Assembly: GCF_033115175.1 (NCBI RefSeq)
Contig: NC_084840.1
Location: 77,515,179-77,579,178 of the forward strand
Direction: 5' to 3'
DNA: 64,000 nt
Source of the DNA: Lepus europaeus
Taxonomy: Eukaryota; Chordata; Mammalia; Lagomorpha; Leporidae
The notes below the pieces were generated by a model. It was given only the letters and a program-made list of their open reading frames with translations. It had not been told where the DNA came from and searched no databases. Positions 1 to 13,086 of this stretch are shown piece after piece (positions within the stretch are counted from its first letter, which is position 1; each line of letters starts with the position of its first letter). The translations under genes and the position numbers were made by a program.

Positions 1-480
1 TGTTCATACAGAGATTATAAATTGGCACACTCTATGGAGGGGGAGGGATATTTGGCAGTATTTTTCAAAATTACAGAAGTTTGGATACTTTGATCCAAAA
101 ATTTCACTCCTAGGAATTTATCCTACAGACATTTGCATACGGTAGCATATTTGTAAGAGCAAAGGATTGGAAGCAATGCAAATAACCACCAATAGGAGAC
201 TAAGTAATTGCTAATGGGGTATCTTAAAGTGGAATGTGAACGAATGAGGAAGTGCTGTTTTCATCACTTACAAGGAAAAAAAGGGAAAAGTATATATACA
301 TACATATAAATGTGTATTTGTGTGTGTGTTTGTTCGTTTTATCCATGAACAATCTCCAGAAGGAAGCACGAAAAAAATGGACCCTTGATTTTTTCCACAG
401 AATGAACTAGATGGCTAGGGGGCAAGTAGAAGGGAAATTTTTCACCGTATGTTTTTGTGTACGTTTCGTATTTTGAACCA
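1..480 (+). repeat. Ancient L1/HAL1-like 3' region fragment
   Basis: TTTCACTCCTAGGAATTTATCCTACAG and the following wording resemble the L1M/HAL1 3' portion (hydrophobic to AT-rich tail). A small look-alike piece recurs near 945-1020. Its left end is outside the window. Confidence 0.5.
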
Positions 481-501
481 TATAATGGATTACTTGTTCA
501 A

Positions 502-2215
502 ATAAACTAATAATTTAAAACTGCATATTTTCTTTATTATTATGATATCAAGTAACACATATTTAAGTCTACAGAACTTTTACAATATTATCCATGCCTC
601 CTCTTCTGGTAGGCAGAATTAAATATAAAGGGCCCTTCTTTAAAGGAATATTGGAGATTCAAAAAGACAGCAGCATCACTCTGAGTAAATGAAATGGATA
701 ATTCCAAAACATCCTGCAGTGCTCACATTACATGTCAGCTTAGATATCTAAGAATCTTTCCCTGACTCCAAGGCTGGTTGAGAGGCCTCTGCCCCACATC
801 CTTATAGCACCCTGACCTTCCCTTCCCACAGCAGCCATCACCTCACCAGCCCCCACTACCTGCTTATCCTTCCCCAGCCCACATCAGCTTATCCTCCCAG
901 TGATTGTTAATCAACAGGTCTTGACTTACATTCTCATTACTGCTGTGCAGAGTATAAATGGGTACAAACACTATAGAGGACAATGGCAATATTTTTCAAA
1001 TGTCATATTTTTAAATTATGGAAGTGTAGATGTCTTGATCTAATTGTTCTTCGATAAAGTGGCATTTATCATGAGGGTTAAAAAATGAATAGGAATTACC
1101 CATTCTTGACAGGAATTAAGTTCCTAGCTTCTTCTTTAAGATGCTGCTGTGAAAGCAAGAATTCTGACCATGCCACTGATTTTTAATCTGCGACAGACGG
1201 AATCAACTCTGACAACCACAGGCATTCAATAAATATTTCAGTGAGCCAATCATCTTATCAAAACTTCAGATTTCCTTCATAATTTAAAACTCATTTTTAG
1301 GACCCCCCTTTCAAGTGGGACAATTAGCCAGTTCCATAACCTGAAGTGGCAAAGCAAGACATCTCTGAAGCACTTCCTTTGTTGAAATCTGCAACATATT
1401 TATTGCTGACATTTAGGTTTTTCTCCCACCTACTCCCCTCTTGCAAATATTTCAGAAGAAAATCCATCTCAGAGACATATTTATCTTCATTTACATCAAA
1501 TATTTCCCAGACTGCACTCTGTGGAGGAGTGCCAGAAAAGGTTAAGACAGTGGGGAAATGTGACAGCCAAGTAAACGCAGAGCTTCAATCAGCAATTAGT
1601 CAGCAGGAGTAAAGAAGCAAAGTAACCAGATGCTTTCTTTAGCAAGCTGCAAAGAACTACCCTTCCCAGTGACTGATAGTTGCAACACACACACACACAT
1701 ACACACACACAAAAAAAGTTTTCTTGGCTGGGATTCCAGATCCAGAAATGCAAAATTAAACAGGTAAGCACAATGGTATATAGCTCACCAACTGACCAGA
1801 AGCCAAAGCACTCTAAGCAATTCTGACTTACCTAGGAAGGCACATCTTTTCACACCACACTGGCCTGGAATAAAGAGTTTCTAAAATACATGTTGCAATA
1901 AGGGGTGTTGCTGATGAATCTAAACAAGAACAATTGTGAGAATGTAGCATTTTGGGGCATATGAGGTCAGGCCCAGTGCTTGTATTTAATGAAAGCCAAA
2001 GTGATCCTAAAATAACCTTTCCCTGCTTTGCACAATCATCTCTCCCCACAGAGCATGTGGCTGATATGATTACCAAAAATGTGATTCTCAGACTTTTGTT
2101 GAGAAACGATGATTGAAAACAGTTTTTGGTCTCAGGTTCCCTTCACACTCTAACAAAGACTTCCCTCAGCAGATAATGACTCAAAATGATTGAGTCCCTG
2201 CCACTCATGTGACAT
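502..2215. other. Non-coding stretch, mostly unrecognised
   Basis: Apart from a CA repeat and a possible L1-like scrap near 945-1020, nothing is recognised. An 88-aa open frame (1346-1612) has no family features. Confidence 0.5.
1684..1712. repeat. (CA)n microsatellite
   Basis: CA dinucleotides with one AT interruption. Confidence 0.9.
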
Positions 2216-2217
2216 AC

Positions 2218-2325
2218 CCAGATTGGGTTCCCAGCTCCTGGCTTCAGCCTGGCCAAGCCACAGCTGTTGTGGACATAAGGGAATGAATCAGCAGTTCAAA
2301 TAATTTTTTAAAAAATAAACAAAAA
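2218..2325 (+). repeat. C-SINE 3' fragment
   Basis: GTTCCCAGCTCCTGGCTTCAGCCTGGCC and GAATGAATCAGCAG match the 3' half of the C repeat. Confidence 0.6.
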
Positions 2326-2816
2326 TTTAAAGAGGACCTCAAAGTACTTTTGATTATGCAAGTTATATCTATCAATATTAATGATAATCACCATTAAAAG
2401 TGAGATTTTTATAAGAAGCATTTTTATAGTTACTCATAGAATTGTTGATAATTTATATCAATAATCATTAATATTATTCTTAATAGGATTGATGTGATTA
2501 TTAATATAATAGTGATTTATTAATTCAATTAAAAATAACAATAACATATCATATTAATAGAAATAAGATTCTACATGAAATAACTCTATTTTCCAAAACA
2601 AAAGCTAAGTTTAGTGAGAACAGCAATTTTTTGTAGTGTTGTGAATTTTAATGTTAAAGAGGATATTTGTATAAATATTGGGCCAAAGTTCTTTACCAGT
2701 TGTGTGATTTATAAATATGGTTTCCTAGAATGTGCCTTGTCTTTTCACTCTTTTATCTATTGAGTAGAAACCCCAATTTTAACAAAGGCAAATTTATCCA
2801 TTTTTAAAATAGGTTG

Positions 2817-3151
2817 AAGCCAGCGCTGTGTCCTAGTGAGTAAAACTGCCTCATGAAGTGCTGGCATCCCACATGGACACCGGTTCAAGTCTCTGTTGTT
2901 CCATTTCCCATCCAGGTCTCACCTGTGAAAGCAGTAGAAGATGGCCCAAGTCCTTGGGGCCCCTGCACTCACCTGGGAGACCCAGAGGAAGTTCCTGGCT
3001 CCTGGCTTCAGATCTGTGGAGCTCTGGCTCTTGCAGCCAATTGGGGAGTGAATCAGCAGATGGAAGACCTCTCTCTCTCTCTCTCTCTCTGCCTCTCCTT
3101 CTCTCTGTGTGTAACTCTTTCAAATAAATAAATAAATCTTTTTTTAAAAAG
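2817..3151 (+). repeat. C-SINE
   Basis: Full-length copy: tRNA-like head (CACCGGTTCAAGTCTC as B box), CT tract and (AAAT)n tail. Three open frames over it are SINE artefacts. Confidence 0.9.
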
Positions 3152-3294
3152 TTAATAGCAAACTTATTGATCTAAAATAAATAAATAAAACAGATCATGC
3201 TTTTGGTGTTATATCTTAGAAACTTTTGGCTACATACAGACCAATAGACCAGAATAGAAATCTCAGGAAAAAAAATCAGACATTTATTTATTTA

Positions 3295-3480
3295 TTTTAG
3301 GATTAGAAGATAAGTTTATTTTGGAGCAACAACATTTTGAAACCCATGCATAGTTTTTCCATAAACCATATTGCCCATAAATTTTTGAAGTCCCCTCCAT
3401 GCACAAGATTTAAAAATATTTTATACCAAAATAAACCTTTTAATTGCATTTCCACAAGCTTTTTGAAGTACCCTCATTTG
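3295..3480. repeat. Palindromic DNA-transposon-like repeat, copy A
   Basis: It contains AAGTTTATTTTGG-AACATTTTGAAACCCATGCATAGTTTTTCC with the end motif TTTTTGAAGTCCCC, then an inverted left half ending TTTTTGAAGTACCCTC. The same unit occurs near 24.9 kb. The TIR-like ends suggest a mariner-type MITE; the family is not named with confidence. Confidence 0.45.
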
Positions 3481-3542
3481 TGCATAATAAATTCATGAAA
3501 TTTTTAACTTCAATATGGTAAGTAAAAAAACCCTACCTCCTA

Positions 3543-3900
3543 GGTTTCCTGAATTTTTTATAGGAAGCTTTTATTTAATAAGTATAAATTTTATAAGTAC
3601 AACTTTTGGATTTTAGCCGTTCTTACCCCATACTGCCCTTTCACCCCCAAACCATCCCACCTCCTACTCCCTCTCCCATCCCATTCTTCATTAAGATTCA
3701 CTTTTAATTATTTTTATATACAGAAAATCAACTCTATACTAAGCAAAGATTTCAACAGTTCGCACCCACACAGACACAGAAAGTATAAAGTACCATTTGA
3801 AGACTAGTTGTAGCGTTAATTCGCAAAGTACAGCACATTAAGGACAGAGGTCCTATATGGGGAGCAAGTGCACAGTGACTCCTGTTGTTGATTTAACAAC
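3543..3900 (-). mobile_element. L1 3' UTR fragment, minus strand
   Basis: The reverse complement matches the lagomorph L1 3' UTR blocks seen at 44215-44560: the CAACAACAGGAG-CACTGTGCACTTGCTC block, then CTGTATATAAAAA, a G-rich tract, and TTAAATAAAAGC at the end. Confidence 0.75.
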
Positions 3901-3944
3901 TGACATATTTATAACCAGCATTTCTTTGAAAATGTATTAAAGAT

Positions 3945-5580
3945 ATTCCCTGAAGAAAGGATCATTTCTCTAATAAATGGTGTTGGGAAAATTGGATTTC
4001 CAAATAGAGAGATTTGAAACAAGGCCCCTGCCCTACACCCCATACATAAATCAACTGAAAATGGATCAAAGGTCTAAATGTAAGATCTGAAACTATGAAA
4101 TTAGTAGAGGAAAAAAACAGAGGAGAAACATTCAAAAACAATAGCACTGGCAACTATTATTTGAATAAGACCCCAAATGGATAGGCCACAAATGCAGAAA
4201 TAAATAAATAGAATTATATCATACTAGAATAGGAGGAAAAACTTGCAAACTATGCATCTTATAAATGATTAATATCCAGAATATATAAGGAGCTCAAGAA
4301 ATTCAACAACAGAACAAACAATCCAATTAAGAAATGGGCAATGGGTCTGAATAGACATTTTTCAAAAAAAGAAATGCAAATGGGCAACAAACATATAAAA
4401 GGATCATCAGCCATCATGGAAATGCAAATATAAACCACAGTCAGGTATCATCTCACTTCAGTTAGAATGGTTATGAAAACGTCAAAAAACAAAACAAATG
4501 CTGGTGAGGATATGGCAAAAAGGGAACCCTGATACATAGTTGGTGGAAATGCAAATTAGTGTAGTCATTATAGAAAACAGTATGGACATTCATATAAAGA
4601 CTAGCATAGATCTTCTAAGTGACCCTAAGGAGATAAAATCAGCATATGAAAGAGATAGCAGCACCCCTGTGTCTATCACAGCTCAACTCAAACAGCAGAT
4701 ATGGAATCAACCTAGATGTCCATCAATGGATTAATGGATAAAGAAAATGTGATTATATATACATATATATACACACAATATGATATTAGTCAAACATAAA
4801 AAGAATGAAATTCTGACATATTTGCAACATGGTAGGTGGAATTGGACCTCGTATAAGTGCTATTTGTCTTTTGTGTTGGTTTATTTTACTTAGCAAAATG
4901 ATATATTTGTATGGATGCTGTGTTATTTGGTTTATAGATTTTTTTTTTAGCTTTATTTTATTTGTTTGAAAAGCAGATTTGCAGAGAGAAGAAGAGACAG
5001 AGAGGTCTTCCATCCAGTGGTTGATTTCCCAAATGGCTGCAACAGCCAGGGCTGGGCTAGGCTGAAGCCAAGAGCCAGGAGCCTCTTCTAGGTCTCTCAC
5101 ATGTATGGCAGGGACCCAAGCACTTGGACCATCTTCTTCTGCTTTCCCAGAAGCATTAGCAGGGAGCAGTCGGTACTCAAACTGATGCCCATATGGGATA
5201 TCCACATTGCAGGCAGAGGCTTTCCCTGCTATGCCACAATACTGGCCCCTATTTGGCATATAGATGTTTATAAATGCTGTCTTTACTGAATTATAGCCCT
5301 TACATAATGATATACTCTTATTTCCTCATTTTAGAATCATTGTCATGAATCCTACATTATGTGATATTAATGTATCCATCCCATTTCAAAAAATAGTATG
5401 CATGTGTGTCTACATATGTATATATAATGTTTATATTATGAAGTGAATATGGCAAAATGTTAGTAATTGTTACATCTATATGTGTTGATTGAACTATTCT
5501 TTATACTCTTCCGTATTATTATTTGCAATATTTTAAGATAAAAAACTTTAAAACTTTTTGTCTAACCCAAAGTCACAAAG
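3945..5580 (+). mobile_element. Old L1 ORF2 C-terminus and 3' region, plus strand
   Basis: It contains the familiar L1 strings for the end of ORF2 and the 3' UTR (AATGGTGTTGGGAAAATTGG, ATATCCAGAATATATAAGGAGC, TGTCCATCAATGGATTAATGG). The copy is heavily mutated and interrupted by a C-SINE at 4941-5251. It directly abuts an oppositely oriented L1 3' UTR. Confidence 0.7.
4941..5251 (-). repeat. C-SINE
   Basis: Reverse copy inside the old L1 3' region; it ends CACAATACTGGCCCC. The 157-aa frame across it is not a gene. Confidence 0.9.
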
Positions 5581-5752
5581 AATGCTTTACTATATTTCCT
5601 CCCATAAATTTGCTAGTTTCAGATTTTACGTTTACTCCTATGATTAGTTTTAAGTTAATTTTATACATGAATTAATAAGAGCATAAATTGAGTCATTTTG
5701 TTATATATGGATATTTACTTATTTCAGCATTGTTTGTTGAAGAGACTGAATT

Positions 5753-6147
5753 GTTTTGTTTTGTTTTGTTTTGTCCTTGGTTTTTTGGGTTTTTTTTTGT
5801 TTGTTTTTTGTTTTTTTTTTGTTTTGTTTTGTTTTGTTTTTGACAGGCAGAGTGGACAGTGAGAGAGAGAGACAGAGAGAAAGGTCTTCCTTTGCCATTG
5901 GTTCACCCTCCAATGGCCGCCGCAGCTGGCGCGCTGTGGCCAGCACATCGCGCTGATCCGAAGCCAGGAGCCAGGTGCTTCTCCTGGTCTCCCATGGGGT
6001 GCAGGGCCCAAGCCTTGGGCCATCCTCCACTGCACTTCCCGGGCCACAGCAGAGAGCTGGCCTGGAAGAGGGGCAACTGGGACTAGAACCCGGTGTGCCG
6101 GCGCCGCAAGGTAGAGGATTAGCCTATTGAGCCACAGCGCCGGCCCA
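5753..6147 (-). repeat. C-SINE with (TTTTG)n tail
   Basis: The body is 5840-6147. Its A-rich tail, read on the plus strand, has become a TTTTG/TTTTTTG pentamer-like microsatellite (5753-5840). Confidence 0.9.
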
Positions 6148-6149
6148 AA

Positions 6150-7566
6150 ATTTATATTTATTAAATGAAAGTTTTCTAAAAAAGAAAGAAAAGAAAATAT
6201 GCCTAGGAGAAAAGAATAAGAGAGTCAGAGTCGCTGAGAGATCCTCTGGAGATGCTCTCATTCAACCCAAATCCAGGTTCAGCCCAAATTCCACTGCCTT
6301 CTAGTTGGGTATGATATAAGCAAACCTTCTGCAAACACTGGGACCTGGCCATGTGTCTGCTTCTTACTGCAATGAGTATTCAAATCTCTTTTCTGACAGC
6401 AGTCCCATAGGCTCAGTGAACTATCACCTCACATACAGAGTGTGAAATTGCAATAGTAATGCTATTATGCCCATGACACCAACTAGAACAAGTGTCAGAT
6501 GAACAGAAATAGAAGTATACTTTATAAATTGTGAAAATGCAGTGGGAGGGAAAATAAAAGACAGAACCTACCATAAGATCTATGCTGTGGCCACAAGCGC
6601 ATGTCACCCAACTTTCCTCAGGCTACAAAACCTATCTCTTCATGCACTTGTCCAAGTAACTTGGGCCCTCCAGTTCCACAAGGCCCAAGGTCCAATGAGC
6701 TATTTCAGGGAAATGTCTTACAGGAACTACTGAGCAACACTTTTTATTATTCTACTGCATTCCTGCCCCATAAAACACGAATGTCCTTCCCTAAGCTATA
6801 GATCTTAATGGAAAAAAATGACATTAATTCCATCAGCTCTTGTTGAGGTGAAGTCACGTTGGGTTCCAAAAAGAATAAAGAAGCTAATCATTTCTAGTAC
6901 TCTCAAGAGATTCACTTTTCACTCAATTGTATGATTTCTCAAACTAATAATCCCTATGACAAAGCTCTTTGTTAGTGCTTCATGTAGCTTCACTTTTCAC
7001 TTGGGGTTCTCAATAAAATGCTGATTCTGGTTCAGTAGTTCTGGGATAGAAACCTCTAGCAAGTTCTCAGTGACACTGATGTTGCTAGTCCATGGATCAC
7101 ACTGAGTAGCCAGATCTGGAAGTACTCAAACGATCATACTATAGTACTTAGCACCTATATTTCTTGTACAGAGTAGCTATCCAAGAAACATGTGTTGAAG
7201 GGGTAACTGAACTTATGGAAGGTTTCCACCAAAGTAGAATAAGGGGAAAAAAGTCTTTATCAAGACATCTGCCTTTCATCCTACTCATGTTCCACCTTGT
7301 TTTTGGAGTTATGAGATTAGAGTGTTGTTTTGTGAAAGCAAAACCAGTGAAGGATGGTTTACCTTTTGGCCCATGGAGCAAAATGAGAGAACATCAATAG
7401 TTGATGGCCTGTCCATTCTGTCTAAGGATCTGTCTTCCTAGAAAACTGTTTTTCCAACTTACAGGAGCTTACATCCCTATCCCCATCGCCATAACAATTA
7501 TTGGCCGAAATTATAGATTGATGATTGTTTACTCTTTCCAATGTCCACCATTTGAGTACATACACA

Positions 7567-7616
<50 letters not shown>

Positions 7617-8780
7617 CATCCCCCTTTTAATTTAAATTGCTCCTTCTGCTTTTACAATAAAAATTAATTTTGTGCAATTTTATACTCTCAAAAGCAAACT
7701 ATCAGTTATGTTACTGCCTTCTCACTAAGCCCCAGATATTCACAGAATGATATACATATCCTTCACCTTTCTTTGATTGTTGGAGATGAAATATAATCCC
7801 AATGTCATCTGAGTCACTACACTTGTTTTTTTGAATAAATATCCAATAATCTCTCACTTTTATTTCATTTCAGCAGAATTATCTTTAATTACGGGCTCCA
7901 TGTCCAAAATAATCATCCACTCTTGAAGCAGAATTATCTTCTCTCCTTGTGGTCAGAAATGCAGAGTCATGCAGCTCTGCAAGGAACCAGACTCCAGAGA
8001 ATGTTAGTATCAGGAAGCCTGAGCTCTGACAATAGCCTGTGTGTGATCCTCAGTGACTGGACACATCTATGTTTCTGTTTCTTCTTCTGAAAAGTGAAGA
8101 AATTGAACTAAACTAGGAAGTTCCCTTTGGGTAAGCAGTCTATAATTGTGGAAAAGTGCACCCCCTCAAAAAAGCATTTTAAAAAGACTGTTTAGTTATA
8201 TGTGATTATTGCTAACATATATGTAATTTTGCTAGTTCTACCTTCTAGATTTTACACACTAGCCAGATGAAAATAAGTACAACACAGGTCCAGGAGCTGC
8301 GGAGCTTGCATCCTCTCCTCATTCTGTGACGGATTGCCAGTGTGCTTCTGCTTGCCTTGACCCAAATTCTTTCCAACAATGTAATTTTCAGACTCGTGGC
8401 TTGGAAAGGTTGTTTGTTTCATTTAGTTCGGGTTCATTTCATTTCATTTGATTTAGAAATAAAAAGCCTTGTTCCCCACAAATTATTATGTATAACCCCA
8501 GCACAAAAATAGAAAGTTTGACATTCTGGTTACAATATGGAAGGCAACCTGATTCTCTGCCTCCTCGATCTCCACTCACACTATGCCCACCCTAAAGTTA
8601 TATTCCATAGTTTCACCATCATGAAGTACAGTGGTCATTTCTTTGTTGCTTATTTTTAAGTGACAGGAGGACCCTACACTATCTTTTATTTTATTTTTTG
8701 GTGTATAAGGGAGAATCTAACAGCATCTAGACTAAGGAAATTTTGCCCCTCAGTAATTCTTATTCATTAAAACTATTTCT
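6150..8780. other. Non-coding stretch, no gene seen
   Basis: Mostly unique-looking DNA with one compound microsatellite at 7559. No splice-flanked or conserved coding segment was recognised. Confidence 0.5.
7559..7614. repeat. Compound (CA)n(GA)n microsatellite
   Basis: About 12 CA units pass directly into about 14 GA units; not part of a recognisable SINE. Confidence 0.95.
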
Positions 8781-8782
8781 AG

Positions 8783-9096
8783 GGCTGGCACCGTGGCTCA
8801 CTTGATTAATCCTCCGCCTGCAGCGCCGGCATCCCATATGGGCGCCGGTTCTATTCCCGGTTGCTCCTCTTCCAGTCCAGCTCTCTGCTGTGGCCCAGGA
8901 GGTCAGTGGAGGATGTCCCAAGTGCTTGGGCCCCTGCACTCGCATGGGAGACCAGGAAGAAGCACCTGGCTCCTGGCTTCAGATCGGCATAGCTCCGGCC
9001 GTGGCAGTCATTTGGGGGGTGAACCAATGGAAGGAAGACCTTTCTCTCTGTCTGTCTCTGTCTCACTGACTAACTCTGTCAAATAAATTTTTAAAA
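8783..9096 (+). repeat. C-SINE
   Basis: Full-length. Flanked by diverged target repeats AAAACTATTTCTAG (8769-8782) and AAAACCTGTTTCTAG (9097-9111). Confidence 0.92.
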
Positions 9097-9125
9097 AAAA
9101 ACCTGTTTCTAGTATCTGGACTTTA

Positions 9126-9394
9126 TATATACAGTAGGTGATTGGCCTAACAATTAAGACATCTGCTGAGACACCCGCATCCCATATCAGAGTGCCAGGT
9201 TTCAACACATAACTCCACTCCCAACTCCAGCTTCCTATTAATGCAGACCCTGGAAGGCAGCAGGGATGGTTCAGTAACTGGGTTCCTGGCACCCTAATGG
9301 GAAACATGGATTTGGTTCCCAGCTTCCAGTTTCAACCTAGGGCCAACCCTGGCTGTTCTGAGACTTTGGAGAATAAACCAGAAGATGAAAGCCA

Positions 9395-9451
<57 letters not shown>

Positions 9452-9513
9452 GTGTGTGTGTGTGCATGTGTGTGTGGTGTGTGCATGTCTGCCTCTCAAA
9501 TAAATATGAAAAA
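9126..9513 (+). repeat. Divergent C-SINE with long (TC)n(TG)n
   Basis: Older subfamily (head GGCCTAACAATTAAGACATC). The CT tract has expanded to about 65 nt (from 9391) and is followed by TG repeats to about 9480. Confidence 0.8.
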
Positions 9514-9821
9514 AATTAAGTTGTAGTTACAAAAAAATGAATCCCTCTTACAAATGAAGTTCTTTTAATATCATCTCACATTTCTCATCTCTATCATTTC
9601 TTCTTCAGACAAAATCTCTAGAGTTTCTATGGCACTGCAGCAGGTTTCAGGTCCTTCATCATTTTGTTCATCATCTTCAAGTCAAGCTCCAGTCTATCAA
9701 CGTCATTTCATATAGACCCCCCACACACACACACACACAGCTCTGAATACATAGTCCTCCAGCAGCATTCTCAAACACAAAGAGCTTTACATTTTTCATT
9801 ATCCTAATATCTAGAGCTTTT

Positions 9822-9896
9822 CTTTTTTATTAATTGACAGTGAGAGAGAGAGAGACAGAGAGAAAGGTCTTCCTTCCGTTGGTTCACTCTCCAACC
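9822..9896 (-). repeat. C-SINE 3' fragment
   Basis: Only the tail and CT-tract end are present: GACAGTGAGAGAG to GTCTTCCTTCCGTTGGTTCACTCTCC. Confidence 0.8.
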
Positions 9897-10499
9897 CAAT
9901 ACACTAAGAAATTTCACCTAGTTAAAAGGGAGTAAGAGGGAGAAGATATATGGAGAAGACAATGAGAATAGAAAGATTCAAAGGGCCCCTCAAGGAGAAG
10001 GCACCACAGTCAAGAGACCGCAGTGACACAGGTTAAACCTAACCACATTGCCCAGCCCTCCCTTCCTAGATGGTGAAAATAACATTCCAATTTAACTTAG
10101 ATTTAATAAGTTAGTCATTTTATCCTGATCTTTAAAATGAATATTCCTGGGCATATCGCAGATTCTTAATCATCATTTCAATCCTTATCTCTATTTTTTA
10201 AATGAATTCAGAGAAAATAAATGATTGGATTAAAATTTACACAAATCTTTTCAGATCCTTAATAAAATCATTTCAGAAAAATTTTAGACTACCATCAATA
10301 GGGTCTGAGAAAATGTTTCACTTCATTAACAAAGAAAAATCTAAGTAAAACAAATGAAAAAATATTTTAATATTTGTTTTAATATCAAAGCTGACAAGGG
10401 TACGAGGAGATGGGTTCTCTCCTACACTGGAGCACAATTTGCATAAGTTAATACATTTTATTTCAACTACCAAGAACAGAGGGAGGAAATTGACCTCAT

Positions 10500-11030
10500 G
10501 TAAGCACTTTTCTCAGGCGAGGTCCTGGACTAGGTAATAACATATGTTATTTTATTTAATCCTCATAATAACCCACTATGCTAGGAATAATTTTTTTTTT
10601 ATTTTTGACAGGCAGAGTGGACAGTGAGAGAGAGACAGAGAGAAAGGTCTTCCTTTTGCCGTTGGTTCACCCTCCAATGGCCGCTGCGGTAGGTGCGCTG
10701 TGGCCGGCGCACTGCACTGATCCGATGGCAGGAGCCAGGTGCTTATCCTGGTCTCTCATGGGGTGCAGGGCCCAAGCACTTGGGCCATCCTCCACTGCAC
10801 TCCCTGGCCACAGCAGAGAGCTGGCCTGGAAGAGGGGCAACCGGGACAGGATCGGTGCCCTGACCGGGACTAGAACCTGGTGTGCCGGCGCTGCAAGGCG
10901 GAGGATTAGCCTAGTGAGCCGCGGCACCGGCCTCTATGCTAGGAATAATTATCCTCACTTCTGCTGATGAGGAATCTTAGGCCCAAAGATCCTCAACAAC
11001 TAGCAGTAGATCACCCACAACAGAATTTGG
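10500..11030 (+). repeat. MIR split by a C-SINE
   Basis: TTATTTAATCCTCATAATAACCC (left) and ATTATCCTCACTTCTGCTGATGAGGAATCTTAGGCCC (right) are MIR core and tail. The C-SINE at 10593-10933 interrupts it, with a 17-bp target duplication. Confidence 0.7.
10593..10933 (-). repeat. C-SINE inserted in MIR
   Basis: Perfect 17-bp target duplication CTATGCTAGGAATAATT at 10576-10592 and 10934-10950. Little decay, so this is a young copy. Confidence 0.97.
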
Positions 11031-11264
11031 CAGAGTCAGTTTCTGTATTGGTTCTGGTATTCAGGGATATTGGTTTGAACATCTACCTATGGCCAGAGGA
11101 GCGGGTCCTGGGCCCATGCATGTTTATTAGTTAGAACTGAGACTCCTGCAAAAAGCTCTTCATAGGAGAACAACCTTCATAAGACAAGGACTAAAAAAAA
11201 AATTCACCATTGGCATAGAGAAAAATTTACTACCTAATTTAAAAAAATTTTCATATAAGAAATT

Positions 11265-11591
11265 TTTTTTAGATTTATAATTTATTTGAAAGGCAGAGTT
11301 ACATAAAGACAGAGGCAGAGACAGAGAGAGAGCGGTCTTCCATCCACCGGTTCACTCCCCAATTGGCCGCAATGGCCGGAGCTGCGTCGATCCGAAGCCA
11401 GGAACCAGGAGTTTCTTCAGGGTCTCCCGTGGGTACAGGGGCCCAAGGACTTGGGCCATCTTCCACTGCTTTCCCATGCCATAGCAGAGAGCTGGATAGG
11501 AAGTGGAGCAGCCAGGACTCAAACTGGCTCCCAATATGGGATGCCAGCACTACAGGTGGCAGCTTTACCTACTATGTCACAGCACTGGCCC
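11265..11591 (-). repeat. C-SINE
   Basis: Target duplication TTCATATAAGAAATT (11250-11264) against TTCATACAAGAAATT (11592-11606), one mismatch. Confidence 0.95.
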
Positions 11592-11786
11592 TTCATACAA
11601 GAAATTGAAACCTCAGTTGGCAGTTGTCTTTCTCAGGATTAAAGTTCAAATTTAATCACAATCTATATGGTCCAGAAATTCCAAAACTAAAAAACTTTTA
11701 AAAAAAATGGTCCTAAGCCTCTTATACTTCCAAGATAACTAGAAGAAACAAGCTAAGGCATTTCTACAATTAAAGCTCTGAAGATG

Positions 11787-12124
11787 GGCCGGCGCCACGG
11801 CTCACTAGGCTAATCCTCCACATTGCGGCGCCGGCACACCAGGTTCTAGTCCCGGTCAGGGCACCAGATTCTGTCCCGGTTGCCCCTCTTCCAGGCCAGC
11901 TCTCTGCTGTGGCCAGGGAGTGCAGTGGAGGATGGCCCAAGTCCTTGGGCCCTGCACCCCATGGGAGACCAGGATAAGCACCTGGCTCCTGCCATCAGAT
12001 CAGCGTGGTGCGCCAGCCGCAGCACACCAACCGCGGCGGCCATTGGAGGGTGAACCAACGGCAAAAGGAAGACCTTTCTCTCTGTCTCTCTCACTGTCCA
12101 CTCTGCCTGTCAAAAAAAAAAAAA
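11787..12124 (+). repeat. C-SINE
   Basis: Perfect 15-bp target duplication AAAGCTCTGAAGATG at 11772-11786 and 12125-12139. High GC head; young. Confidence 0.97.
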
Positions 12125-12170
12125 AAAGCTCTGAAGATGAATAAACACACCAAATTAATAAATAAACAAA

Positions 12171-12525
12171 GGCCAGCATTGTGGCATAGAAGACTAAGCC
12201 TCCGCCTGCAATGCCAGCATCCCTCATGGGCAGTGGTTTGAGACCCAGTTGCTCCACTTCCAATCCTGCTCCCTGCTAATGCACCTGAGAAAGCAGCAGA
12301 AGATGGCCCAAGTGCTTGGGCCTCTGCACCCATATAGGAGACCTAGAAGAAACTCCAGGCTCCTAGCATTAGTCTGGCCCAGCCCTGGCCATTACAGCCA
12401 TCTGGGGAGTGAACCAGTGGATAGAAGATCTCTCTCTCTCTCTCTCTTTCTCTCTCCTCCACTTCTTACTCCTCCTCCTCCTCTCTCTGTAACTCTTCCC
12501 TTTCAAATAAATAAAAAATAAAAAT
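12171..12525 (+). repeat. C-SINE, older subfamily
   Basis: GGCCAGCATTGTGGCATAGAAG head, CT tract with CTCCTCC interruption, AAATAAATAAA tail. Confidence 0.9.
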
Positions 12526-12764
12526 CTAAAATGAAAGAATAAAAAAATTAAAGAAACAATATGAATGATAGTTCACAAAAACAATTGAAGGACTAAAATC
12601 TCAAGAATTTTGGATAAGACAACCTAGAAAAGATCATAAAATGCACACATTTATAAACTATTTAAAGGGCAGACAAGAGGTGTTGATATCATCAGAAATA
12701 AAGAGACATACTTTTAAAATAGACTTGTAAATGTTTAAAGTAAATAATATTTCTTGAATTTTTA

Positions 12765-13086
12765 AAAAGATTTTTATTTATTTACTTCAGAGATAGAGTT
12801 ACAGACAGAGAGAGGTAGAGACAGAAAGTTCTTCCATCCGCTGGTTCACTCCCTAGATGGCCGCAACAGCCTGAGCTGGGCTGATTCGAAGCCAGGAGCC
12901 AGGAGCTTTTTCCAAGTCTTCCACATGGATATAGGGGCCCAAGCACTTGGGCCATCTTCTACTGCTTTCTCAGGCCATCAGCAGGGAGCTAGATCAGAAA
13001 TGGAGCAGCCAAGAATCAAACTGGCATCCATATGGGATGCCAACAGCACAGGTGGAGGCTTAGCCTACTACACCACAGCGCTGACC
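12765..13086 (-). repeat. C-SINE
   Basis: Flanks share a TTGAATTTTTAA-like repeat (near 12755 and 13087), a probable target duplication. Confidence 0.9.

Noticed and set aside
9719-9740. CRISPR-like or other ordered direct repeats
   Set aside because: All short tandem runs are simple CA/TG/CT microsatellites; no spaced repeat arrays exist in this eukaryotic DNA.
11787-11880. tRNA gene-like A and B boxes
   Set aside because: They are the tRNA-derived heads of C-SINEs; no cloverleaf or anticodon arm is preserved.
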